Positions 49,278-59,418 of a DNA stretch of 64,000 nucleotides are shown here, piece by piece (positions within the stretch are counted from its first letter, which is position 1; the number at the start of each line of letters is the position of its first letter). Below the pieces are notes generated by a model that was given only the letters and a program-made list of their open reading frames with translations, did not search any database and was not told where the DNA came from. Both the position numbers and the translations under genes were made by a program. The stretch is from Cephalotus follicularis (lineage: Eukaryota; Streptophyta; Magnoliopsida; Oxalidales; Cephalotaceae): NCBI GenBank assembly GCA_001972305.1, contig BDDD01000419.1, positions 310,001 to 374,000 of the forward strand, given 5' to 3'.

Positions 49278-50187
49278 TGATATGGGAAAAATCTCTTTAT
49301 ATTAAGGAGGACACGTGTCCTCCCCGAATGAAGCCATATGTCCAGGGGGTTTGAAACTCACATGGACATGGGTCAGAGGAGGCTTAGTAAGGCGAGTCAG
49401 AGAAGCAAGCGAGCAGACCCTTGCCAGACACCAGGGCCGAGGAGTGCTAACCTGACCAAGAGCGCCCCACATGACGTCCGTGCCAAGTACCTCTTCGGTC
49501 CGAGGAGCTTTTTAGGGTACAGGCCAGAAACCATCCTTCAAAGCACCTATGCCGAGGACTTCCTCCTCGACAGTATGGCAGAGAACCCAGTGTCTCAGAC
49601 ACAAGTTCCAGATGTTGAAGATCTTGAAGCGAAAGGGAAGCAAAAGGCTCATCACCTCGGCAACAGTACCATAGTTCACCTCCTCGGCAGCCCTGTTGCA
49701 GAGTACCTCCTCTTCATTTATGGGATAAGGCCATGAAATCAGCCTAATTTCCTGGGATTCGCCTTCATCCAAATAAGGAAGTTGTTATATAATGAACTAC
49801 CTACAAGGAAAGTGGCAACATATCAGGCGGAGAACAAAGGTAATGACCGAGATCCTTGGCATTTCCTTAGGGGACAGTAATCACCTCCACATTTTACGCT
49901 CAAACAGTTACACTCCTGCATTATAAATACTAGTTCAACAGTCAGAACAAAGGTCATCCATTTTTATTCTCTAAAGAACCTAGTTTTCTCTGTGCAAAGG
50001 CGTAACTTGAGCGTCAGAGTGTCCCCGGGAAAACATCCTCCTGGACCTTCAACGTGTTTGCTCTTCTGTGCAGGGAAAACATCCACAGCCTTCTACCTTT
50101 TCCTCGGAGCATTATCGTAGCGTTTCCCTAAACAAATCAAGCCCTTACACGTGGGGTACTGTTGAGGGAAGGATTTATGTATCAACA
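49278..50187 (+). repeat. 5' LTR of element 2 (910 bp)
   Basis: TG...CA ends, TATAAATA at 49923-49930, followed directly by GTTGGCGCCGTCTGTGGGA. It is clearly related to the element 1 LTR but much more diverged from it than the two element 1 LTRs are from each other. Confidence 0.9.
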
Positions 50188-50232
50188 GTTGGCGCCGTCT
50201 GTGGGAAACGCAGCAAAAAGCTATCAACAGCC

Positions 50233-52608
50233 ATGCCTCGAGGAAGAACAACAACAACCTGTTGGGAGTTTCAAGCAACCAACAACAGGAGGTCCCTCCT
50301 CCTCTCCCGGAAACTGTCCAGGTGGTGGCCCAAGAACAAGCCCCCGTCACAGAGGAGCGGCTCAACCGGCTTATTCAGGGGGTGGAGCGTCTCACAGATC
50401 TGTTGACGACCAACCTCGCCAACCAGGGCCAGGCCCTACCTGTCCAAGCAAATAACAGAGGACATAGCGGCCATCACAGGCCAACGGTGGAGATGGGGCA
50501 CCCCCGAGGTGCCAGGTTAAACCCGTTAAGGGGAGACGAACTTCCCCCAAGGCGGTCAGGGGGAAGAGACCTGAGATCAATGCATCTCAGAGGGCAGAGT
50601 CCTCAACTACCCGAGATCAGCCCAACGATCCCAGGAGAGTGCGCCATGAACATCACGCCATGGATGTGGATCCTCGGGAGGAGGTCAGAGGAGCAAGTGC
50701 GCTCCAATGCACCGCGCAGAACTGGTACGGCCTGAGGAAGCAGGGTCGACCCCCCAGCCACAGTGGCTGGAGGGTCACGTGTCTCTAGCAAGGCTAGGAA
50801 CATAGAGGATGTGGAACAAGCAATGAACAGAAAGCTTGCTGAGCTAGAAAGAAAGTTCTGAGGAGCAGAACAGGGGAGGGGACATCTGTCCAAGGTGCAG
50901 AACATCAGCGCCCACCCCTTTACATCCGAGATCATGGCAGAGGGTGTTCCTAGCGGATTTTACTTCCCAAGCCTTGACAAATATGACGGGTCCACGGACC
51001 CCATCCAACATGTGCGCTCTTACATCCAAGCCATGTGGATGTACCAAGCCTCGGACGCTACACTTTTCCGAGGATTCCCAGCGACACTGACTGGAGCTGC
51101 CCAGTCATGGTATTTCACCTTGGCAAACAATTCGGTGGAGAACTTCGATTAGTTTATGGAACTGTTCGTAACTAAGTTCCTCAACAGCACCACGCAGAGG
51201 AGGAATTCCACCCACCTGATCAATGTGGTGCAGGGCAAAGATGAGTTGCTGAGAGATTACCTCACCAGATTCAACAGGGAGTCTCTCACAGTGAAGGATC
51301 TGGAGCCATCATTTGCACTGGCAGCCTTGAATAACGGGTTGAGGAGCAACTCATCCTTCACTTTCTCTCTTTTGAAGAAACCGGCCAAGGACATGGTAGA
51401 CATGCTGAGGAGAGCAGAAAGATATGTTTATGTCGAGGAAGAGATTGCAGCCAGGAAACAAAAGACGCCCTGGTCAGGCCATCGGGAGGAGAAAGGGGGG
51501 CATTCACGAAATGCTCCCAAGAGGAGAGAGAAGAGGAAGGAGAGACCAGACTTTTCCAAGGAAGACCTTAGACATAAACTCTCCAAACGAGAGGGCTCAT
51601 CCAAAGGAGGGGCACCAATCCCGTCCTACAACCACTTTGCCCCCCTCCTGGACACACGCACCAGAATACTTGCAGTGGAACAAGACAAGGTCCCCATCCA
51701 GTGGCCAGAGAAGATGAGGTCACCTGCCGAGAAGAGGAACACAGAAAAATACTGCTGCTACCACCGTGACCATGGTCACGATACTGAGGAGTGCAGGCAG
51801 TTGAAGAATCAGATTGAGGATCTGATTCGGAAGGGCCACCTGCGCAAGTATGTTGATAGAGATGCTCCCCAAGGAAGAAGGGAGCAAAGAAGAGAAGAGG
51901 CTCCTCGGTAGTAGGAGGGGCAGCAGCAACAAGAACCCAGAGGTGTCATCCACACCATCTCTGGGGGGGGTCGCATCTTGTGGCGACCACAAAAACGCAA
52001 GAAAAGCCTACGGGAGACAGTCCCTTGCTGTACAACAAGTTCATCACAGCAAAAGGCTGAGAACGGATGGAGATGATGAGGCGATATCCTTCTCGGAGGC
52101 GGACTACGAGGGAGTACGAATCTCTTATGATGACCCAGTGGTGGTAACTCTTCAAGTGGCTCTCTTCACTATGAAGAGGATTCTCATTGACAGTGGCAGC
52201 TCGGCTGATATCCTATACAAACATGTATTTGATCAGCTGAGGATACCGGCAGACCAGCTCAAGCCTGTAAAGACCCCACTGGTTGGCTTCGCAGGTGAGA
52301 TGGTCCATCCTCTGGGATCCATCGACCTGTCCGTGGTTGCAGGCACGGCCCCACGTCAAACTCAGGTAGAGATGACATTCCTGGTGGTTGATACCCCAAG
52401 CCCGTATAATGCAACAATAGGGCGACCAGGGCTCAACCTATTGGAGGCGATAGTGTATACGAGACACTTATTGATGAAGTTTCCCACGAGGTTTGGCATG
52501 GGGGAGGTCAGAGGAGATCAACAGGTAGCAAGACAGTGCTATAAAACTGCCATCATGGACAAGGGGAAGGACAAGATGCTTCCTATAGCAAATGTGGAGC
52601 TCAGATGA
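50233..52608 (+). pseudogene. gag-protease of Tat element 2, broken
   Basis: ATG 50233 is out of frame with the main gag frame, which is readable from 50262. In-frame stops: 50733 (CGA to TGA compared with element 1), 50859 (shared with element 1) and 51150 (CAG to TAG). The gag core starts near 50960 with PSLDKYDGSTDPIQHVRSY. The Tat-type knuckle is CCYHRDHGHDTEEC near 51752. A stop at 51909 and an extra G in the run near 51961 separate gag from protease (LIDSGSS near 52181), which ends at a TGA near 52606. Confidence 0.88.
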
Positions 52609-53088
52609 GACATGAAACCTGAGCGTCCACAGCCTGTTGAGGACGTGCTCCAAGTGCCCTTGGAAGAGGGCGACACTGAAAAAGTTTTCCTAGTTGGCTC
52701 ACAGCTTTGAGAGGTGGAGAAGGGGGAATTAATAACATTCCTCCGAAATAACAAAGACGTGTTTGCCTGGTCGGCAGAGGAGGTCCCCAGGATCAGCCCA
52801 AGTGTCATGGTTCACAAACTAAGCGTGGACCCAACGAGGCCTCCGATCAGGCAAAAGAAGAGGAACTTTGCTCCAGAGAGGCAGCAGGCAATAGCAGAAG
52901 AGGTAAGCTATTACAGGCAGGATTCATAAGAGAAGTGCATTACTCAGACTGGCTGGCGAACCCAGTACTAGTCAAAAAGGCAAATGGGAAGTGAAGGATG
53001 TGCATCGACTTCACAGACCTCAACAAAGCTTGCCCAAAGGATCACTTCCCTCTCCCAAAGATAGATCAGTTGGTGGATGCGACGTCGG
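52609..53088 (+). pseudogene. linker and N-terminal reverse transcriptase of element 2, up to the nested insertion
   Basis: It has the same VFAWSAEEVP and MCIDFTDLNKACPKDHF parts as element 1. Lesions: TGA near 52709, a small deletion near 52906, and TGA at 52992 in place of the conserved Trp. The frame is cut at 53088 by the nested element and resumes at 59419. Confidence 0.85.
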
Positions 53089-54262
53089 TGAAAGGTCCTA
53101 TATGGAAACTTTTAATTAACAAAAATGTTTGCGGAATCAACAAATTAAATTATGAATATAAACAACCACACAAAAACAATCAAATAACAAGTAAAGAGAT
53201 AAGGGATAGAGAGTGTGCAAATGATATATAGTGGTTCGGCAAAATCTGTGACTACGTCCACTTTCTCAAGAACCCCTTAAGATTCCACTAGATACCACTA
53301 GCAACCTTTGATTTTCGGCTTACGGGTGCAAATCAAAGCAAACCACCTTATACGTGAATTACCCCCTTTGATAATCCTTCTAAGGGTTCACTCCCCTTGA
53401 TTATCTCACGAAGGTTTCACAACTCTCTTTTACAATGAATGATAAAAAGGATTTGTGTTTTACAAGTAACCTCTTAAAGGTTGGATATGAAAGTGTAAAG
53501 ATTACAAATGATAGCTCTCTAAGATAAGCTTTAAATTTCTTGAAACAAGCTTCAATATTGATTTGAAAGGTGTAGGATTGATCTTGAGTTGCTTGGGAGA
53601 AATGTGTATTGTCTTGTTATCCACACTTTGCAATGATACCACATTCTTCCTTATATAGAGATGCTCTAACGGATCTATTTTTAAGCTTTCAGACCAAATC
53701 CATTCGGCTGGATTTTCCTTGCAGTCGACTGGAGAAATTGTTGTGCATTTGTAATTATAGCCGTTGGAGAGTGGCAGTCAGCTGGATGGACTTGGCAGTC
53801 GACTGTGTGCCTTGGCAGTCGACTGTTCCCCTGCCTCAGTCGGCTGTTGTGGGGAAATTTGACATTACAAAAGCTACTGGTTGAAATGTGCACTTCTTGG
53901 CAGACGGCTGGAAAGCCTTGGCAGTCGACTGGATTGTCATGGCAGTCGACTGGAGCCCTGAGGCAGTCGGCTGGTTGGAGTGCAAGTTCCAGGTGCTGGG
54001 TTTCTTTGAAGATCCAGTCGGCTGTTCATCCTTAGGCAGTCGGCTACTCAACCTCAACAGTCGGCTGTTCATTATGGCATTCGACTGGTTGTGCCTGTTT
54101 CTGCAATTTAAACATTTGCAACACTTTCAACATACAATCAAGTGAGTATATGTGTTTGTAACATATCAAAACATGCATACAAGTATTTCTTGTTTGTTAC
54201 TTGTTTGTTAATCATCGAAACATAACCTTTTAACATATTTAAAGGGGTGGCAAAAGCCAACA
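53089..54262 (-). repeat. 3' LTR of the nested Copia element (1174 bp)
   Basis: Same ends as the other copy. About fourteen CAGTCGACTG-like motifs lie at about 53700-54090. Confidence 0.92.
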
Positions 54263-54545
54263 ATCTCCCCCTTTTTGATGATTGACAAAACACAACTAAT
54301 ATTGCATGATTTTGATATAATTCACATTTAACACCACTGAAATTAACTTAACTCCAATATTTCAAGTCTAGAGCATTTGTTAAGGTGATTTAGCAACAAT
54401 TCTCCCCCTTTTTGTATGCATAGTCACAAAAAGACAATTTAAAGGCAATGTTAAAGGCAATGTACATCATGTAATACATACCTAAGCAATTTACCATTGC
54501 AATTTACCATTGCAATTTACCATTACCAATCTCCCCCTTTTTGTC
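54263..54545 (-). other. repeated polypurine tracts of the nested element
   Basis: On the plus strand TCTCCCCCTTTTT occurs next to the 3' LTR (54264) and again at about 54401 and 54530. On the element's strand these are AAAAAGGGGGAGA tracts; the one touching the LTR is the expected plus-strand primer. Multiple tracts are a described Sirevirus feature. Confidence 0.75.
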
Positions 54546-55129
54546 AAACAACAAAAAAGTTCAAAGAAACTTCCCCTTAATCACAACATATGTTTAAACA
54601 TTTAACAATGTGCTTGAGTATCAAAATTTCCTTTTATCGAAAGCATTCATAAATTCAATATATGGAGAGGAAACAAAATAATGGCAAGCATAAACAATAT
54701 ATGATGACAAGCATAAACAATATATTCAATTCAAAAACACACTGAAAAATCCATTTCATAAATAAAATGCAAATCCATTTCATAAATAAAATGCAAATCC
54801 ATTACACAAGTTCAAAGGTCATCCCATAATAAACTTCAAGTTTATCAAACACAAACTACAAATCTTCAACAAGTTCATCTTCATCACATATTACAAGAAA
54901 ACAAAACATGATATGTATGAGATGTTGCTCAAGATGATCCGGGAGGTGGTTGCTGAGGGAAGGCATTTTGGAACATTTGGATCATTTGGGCCATTTGTGC
55001 GTCTTGCGAGTCGAAGCGATCATAGATTTGATCCATTCTTCCTCGAATGTATTCAATGTTGGTTTGGGCAAGATCCATCCTCGCTTGCAGTGACTCCATG
55101 GTAGGCCTACTACTTCCACTGCTACTTCC
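54546..55129 (-). other. non-coding 3' leader of the nested element
   Basis: AT-rich sequence between the polypurine tracts and the extra ORF. Short direct repeats are present (CATTTCATAAATAAAATGCA twice near 54750-54796). No ORF is supported. Confidence 0.5.
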
Positions 55130-56161
55130 TCAAACATTTGGCCTCACTTCGAAACGATCTCCGGCATCATCTTCTTCTTCTTCTTCCCCGATATCTCTCC
55201 CAACATCTATACCCGGTTCCCTCACCGGTGCTCTTCCTACTGCTTGTATCTTCACCCATAGACCATTTTCAAACTTGATATTACAATTCCTCAAACCGGC
55301 TTTGTTTATCAATTGTTTGGTTTTCGGTTTGACATTGTGTTCATCTTTAAGGTCAATGTTTAGGGAAGCTAGAATCCTACTTAGAAGCATAGGATATGAG
55401 AGGTGATTGGGTCTAGACAAAATGTGGTTAACAATGAGATATGGGAGATTGACAAGGGTCCCATTTTTTATGCAAGCTACTAATTTGAGGTCTCGCTCGG
55501 ATGAGAGAGTATGCGAGCCCTCTCTTGGCAATAAGGTATTGGTCACAAGCAATAAAAGTATACGAGTAACTATTGGCAAGTGGCTACTAGTAACGGTCAT
55601 GATTGGATTGATATCGGACCGTTCTAAGCAAATTTCCAAGGCATCGGCTTTTTCAATATCGTTAAAGTGAGTGATACCGGTGCATGGAATTCCTAGGGTT
55701 TCACCAATGAATTCAGGGGTGATTTCAACAGCATCTCCAAGAATGAAAGATTTTGCAACACAATTGGTGGTTTTCTCAAGGTTAGCATAAAAAAGCTTTA
55801 CTAACCTAGGGTAAATGGGGTGAGATGAACACAAATAGTCAAACCGACCTAATTGTTCAAGCCAAAGTCTAATGGAAGCAATATTGCAAGTTAAAATCTC
55901 CTTATCTAACCATTTTTCATGGTGTAATTTGACTGAATTTAAAACAAAGTTGTACCTCTCCTCATTTTCCTTGGAGAGAAATAGGTCAACATCATAGTCC
56001 ATTCTTGTATTTGAGCTTCCATGCTTGGTTCCCACGCTTTTTCTCTTCCTTGATGCCATAAATGATAGAGGGGACGAATTTTTGGTGAGTTTTAGGGTTT
56101 TGGCAGTGTTTGGGGAGGAGAGATTGTGAGATAGAGGGAAAAAATCGCGTTTTATAAACAC
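55130..56161 (-). CDS. extra ORF of the nested element (putative plant transposon protein domain), up to 343 aa
   Basis: Uninterrupted on the minus strand. The likely start is the internal ATG at 56059 (MASRKRKSVGTK, 309 aa), because the 34 residues before it look untranslated. The body resembles the putative plant transposon protein family found in many plant genomes (motifs ILGDAVEITPEFIGETLGIP and LVACIKNGTLVNLPYLIV). The C-terminus is acidic (a run of Glu/Asp). It sits where Sireviruses carry an extra, sometimes envelope-like, ORF downstream of pol. No signal peptide or clear membrane anchor was seen, so an envelope role is not supported. Confidence 0.65.
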   Translation of the reverse strand: MFIKRDFFPLSHNLSSPNTAKTLKLTKNSSPLSFMASRKRKSVGTKHGSSNTRMDYDVDLFLSKENEERYNFVLNSVKLHHEKWLDKEILTCNIASIRLWLEQLGRFDYLCSSHPIYPRLVKLFYANLEKTTNCVAKSFILGDAVEITPEFIGETLGIPCTGITHFNDIEKADALEICLERSDINPIMTVTSSHLPIVTRILLLLVTNTLLPREGSHTLSSERDLKLVACIKNGTLVNLPYLIVNHILSRPNHLSYPMLLSRILASLNIDLKDEHNVKPKTKQLINKAGLRNCNIKFENGLWVKIQAVGRAPVREPGIDVGRDIGEEEEEDDAGDRFEVRPNV

Positions 56162-56686
56162 TGATCTGTGTAAAAGCAGTCGACTGGTGTCTTTGGACAG
56201 TCGACTGGATCACAGACAGTCGACTAGATCAGGACACCAGTTGGCTGGAATCTGCAGGACTCGAATTTGGCAGATTTTGAGTTTTTTCTTTGAACCGTAA
56301 AATCATAGTCATCTATTATTAACTAATAGTGACTTAGATATTTGAGCATATTGATATGATTGAGTTAAAAACTCAATGTTTGATGCAAGACATGATTTTA
56401 AAAAAATAATATACATCCAATCACATAGTTGCATTCAAAATTCGTAAATCATGCAATTATACCAATATCATGATATTTGCAAAACTAAAAACACTTACTA
56501 CACATGTGCTCATTGATCATACTTATAGCATGATGTTCCATAGTACCATTTCCTTTGAGCACACCTACAAAGTAAGAGAATTCAAACTTTTGGTACCCAA
56601 ATAAATTTGGGTCCTTGAGCGTTAGTCACAAAAGTTCCTTTCAGAACCCAAATTCTCCTAGTTTGACCATAACAAAGATTATTTCG
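56162..56686 (-). other. pol deletion scar of the nested element
   Basis: Just downstream of gag (minus strand) there are decayed traces like the end of Sirevirus gag (GPKFIWVPK-like) and then KWY, where the protease region should begin. After that no pol sequence is recognisable before the extra ORF. Four CAGTCGACTG-type motifs (56177, 56198, 56217, 56238) sit next to the extra ORF. Confidence 0.5.
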
Positions 56687-57169
56687 CTAAATGCAAGAAG
56701 TAGATACATGTCCGAATCTACCACAATAATTACACACAATTTTAGGCTCATTTTTCTTAACAAAGAAATTTTTAAAATGCTTGACATTTTTCATTTCTTC
56801 GTAGCCGAGACCGGCTTTATCAAACACACACATTTGAAGTCCTAACAAATTATCCAACTTGTCACTACTATTAGAAAATTTAGAGAATGTTTTCTTCAAA
56901 GCATCAATTTCAAGTTTTAGCTTTTTATTTTCTTCCTCAAAATCGTTTGATAATTTTAAGGAAAGATTCAAGATATCAATTTCATTTTTATGATAGCTAT
57001 TTTCATTTTTTAGAATTTCAATTTCTTTTGACATAGAAATAACATTTTTCTTTAAAGACTTATTTTTCAAACACACATCTTTGTATTCATGAAATAAATT
57101 TTCATATGCATCTTGCAATTCGTCAATAGAAAAATTTACCTCATCTTCTTCCTCATCCTCAATTGCCAT
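56687..57169 (-). pseudogene. gag C-terminal part: coiled coil and second zinc knuckle
   Basis: This follows the stop that ends the first gag part. An acidic start, then about 90 residues of Lys/Glu/Leu-rich coiled coil, then CNYCGRFGHVSTSC (about 56693-56734) and a stop. A long coiled coil and two knuckles are typical of Sirevirus gag. Confidence 0.75.
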
Positions 57170-57240
57170 GAAAGCAATGTGTGCAACCTATTCATCACTT
57201 TCTTCTTCGGAGCTTGAGGAATCACTATCCGACCATGTAG

Positions 57241-58209
57241 CTACCATCGCTTTCTTCTTTTTGGAGTATTCATTCTTTTTCTTGAATTGCACTTTCTTTT
57301 TAAGATTTGGACACTCGTTTTTAAAGTGGCCCGGCTTTTTGCATTCGTAGCACGTTGGTTCTTCCTTTTTGCTCGATTCTTCATTTTGAGGAAATTCCTT
57401 TTTGAAAGCCTTTTTCCTTTTTGACTTTTGAGAAACCTTTTGAATTGGGAAGTTATAAGTGCCACATCTCCATCTTCATCAATTTCACTTTCTTCCTTCG
57501 AGGCTTTAAAAGCGATTGATTTCTTCTTCTTGACTTCCATATGCTCACGATTCTTCATTGTTGTCTCATGTGTCATCAAGGAACCAAGGAGTTGTTCAAG
57601 TTGGAGAGTAGAGAGGTCTTTATCTTCCTCTATCGCAGTAACCTTTGGGGTCCAACACTTTGGCAAACACCTTAAGATTTTCCTTACAAGTTCTTGGTTA
57701 GAATAAGATTTGCCAAAATTCTTAAGAGAATTAATAATGGTAGTAAAGCGAGTAAACATATCACTCATACTCTCATTATCATGCATAAAAAATAATTCGT
57801 ATTCATGAACAAGCATGCTAATTTTTGATTCTTTTACTTGATTCGTGCCTTCATATGTGACTTCTAATAAATCCCACATTTCTTTTGCCAAATCACAAGA
57901 GGATGTCCGATTAAATTCATTAGGGCCAACGGCACAAAATAAAACATGTTTAGCTTTAGAATTTAATCGGAGCATCCTAAAATCATTATCATTATATTCA
58001 TTTTTGGGTTTAATTGATTCTACTTCTTCTATCGTTCTCATGGGCATTCTAGAACCATTTACAACAATATGCCATAATTGATAGTCTAAGGATTGTAAAA
58101 ATATAGTCATCCTAGTCTTCCAAAAGCTATAGTTATTTCCGTCAAAGAACGGAGGTCTAGTTATGGAGGATCCTTCTAATCCTATGTTGAGATTCATTTG
58201 GGTTGCCAT
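57241..58209 (-). pseudogene. gag N-terminal part of the nested Sirevirus-like element
   Basis: ATG 58209 begins MATQMNLNIGL and runs through a Copia gag (UBN2-type) domain with RPPFFDGNNYSFWK near the start. The frame changes near 57430: the true continuation, in another frame, carries the first CCHC knuckle (CYECKKPGHFKNEC, about 57311-57352) and a Ser/Glu-rich run, then a TAG in place of a sense codon just upstream of 57169. Gag would bind RNA and form particles. Confidence 0.85.
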
Positions 58210-58248
58210 GGATCTTTATATTTCTAACAATTAAGAATTATGAAATAA

Positions 58249-58264
58249 CCGCTCTGATACCAAT
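58249..58264 (-). other. primer binding site (tRNA-iMet) of the nested element
   Basis: On the minus strand it reads ATTGGTATCAGAGCGG immediately after the 5' LTR. Confidence 0.88.
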
Positions 58265-59418
58265 TGAAAGGTCCTATATGGCAACTTTTAATTAACAAAA
58301 ATGTTTACGAAATCAACAAATTAAATTATAAATATAAACAACCACACAAAAACAATCAAATAACAAGTAAAGAGATAAGGGATAGAGAGTGTGCAAACGA
58401 TTTATAGTGGTTCGGCAAAATCCGTGCCTACGTCCACTTTCTCAAGAACCGCTTGAGATTCCACTAGATACCACAAGCAACCTTTGATTTTCGGCTTACG
58501 GGTGCAAATCAAAGCAAACCACCTTACACGTGAATTACCCCCTTTGATAATCCTTCTAAGGGTTCACTCCCCTTGATTATCTCACAAAGGTTTCACAACT
58601 CTCTTTTACAATGAATGATAAAAAGGATTTGTGTTTTACAAGTAACCTCTTAAAGGTTGGATATGAAAGTGTAAAGATTACAAATGATAGCTCTCTAAGA
58701 TAAGCTTTAAATTTCTTGAAACAAGCTTCGATATTGATTTGAAAGGTATAGGATTGATCTTGAGTTGCTTGGGAGAAATGTGTATTGTCTTGTTATCCAT
58801 GCTTTGCAATGATACCACATTCTTCCTTATATAGAGATGCTCCAACTGATCTATTTTTAAGTTTTTAGACCAAATCCTGTCGGCTGGATTTTCCTTGCAG
58901 TCGGCTGGAGAAATTGTTGTGCATTTGTAATTATAGCCGTTGGAGAGTGACAGTCAGCTAGATGGACTTGGCAGTCGACTGTTCCCCTGCTTCAGTCGAC
59001 TGTTGTGTGGAAATTTGACATTACAAAAGCTACTAGTTGAAATGTGCACTTCTTGGCAGTCGGCTGGAAAGCCTTGGCAGTCGACTGGATTGTCATGGCA
59101 GTCGACTGGAGCCTTGAGGCAGTCGGCTGGTTGGAGTGCAAGTTCCAGGTGCTGGGTTTCTTTGAAGATCTAGTCGGCTGTTCATCCTTAGGCAGTCGGC
59201 TACTCAACCTCAACAGTCGGCTGTTCATTATGGCAGTCGACTGGTTTTCCCTGTTTCTGCAATTTAAACCTTTGCAACACTTTCAACATACAATCAAGTG
59301 AGTATATGTGTTTGTAACATATCAAAACATGCATACAAGTATTTCTTGTTTGTTACTTGTTTGTTAATCATCGAAACATAACCTTTTAACATATTTAAAG
59401 GGGTGGCAAAAGCCAACA
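58265..59418 (-). repeat. 5' LTR of the nested Copia element (1154 bp)
   Basis: On the plus strand it starts TGAAAGGTCC and ends GCCAACA. It is nearly identical to 53089-54262. The repeated CAGTCGACTG/CAGTCGGCTG motif fills about 58875-59245. Confidence 0.92.

Larger units (their letters stand above)
53089..59418 (-). mobile_element. nested Sirevirus-like Copia element lacking pol
   Basis: LTR pair 53089-54262 and 58265-59418 around a 4.0-kb interior. Its flanks are GTCGG (53084-53088) and CTCGG (59419-59423), a target duplication with one difference. The primer site and gag place the 5' end at the right, so the element runs on the minus strand. It holds gag with two zinc knuckles, a trace of protease start, then directly a large extra ORF; integrase, RT and RNase H are absent. 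Several polypurine tracts precede the 3' LTR, and the LTRs carry palindrome arrays. These are Sirevirus traits, so it is best called a non-autonomous Sirevirus derivative. Confidence 0.88.

Noticed and set aside
53805..54145. Open frames with repeated AVDW/AVGW residues in the Copia LTRs (also 58940-59301)
   Set aside because: They are translations of the CAGTCGACTG palindrome array in non-coding LTR, present on both strands.
55047..55670. Plus-strand frames opposite the extra ORF
   Set aside because: Shadows; the minus-strand frame is longer and matches a known plant family.
55130..56161. Envelope-type protein for the extra ORF
   Set aside because: No signal peptide or clear membrane anchor; it fits the putative plant transposon protein family better.
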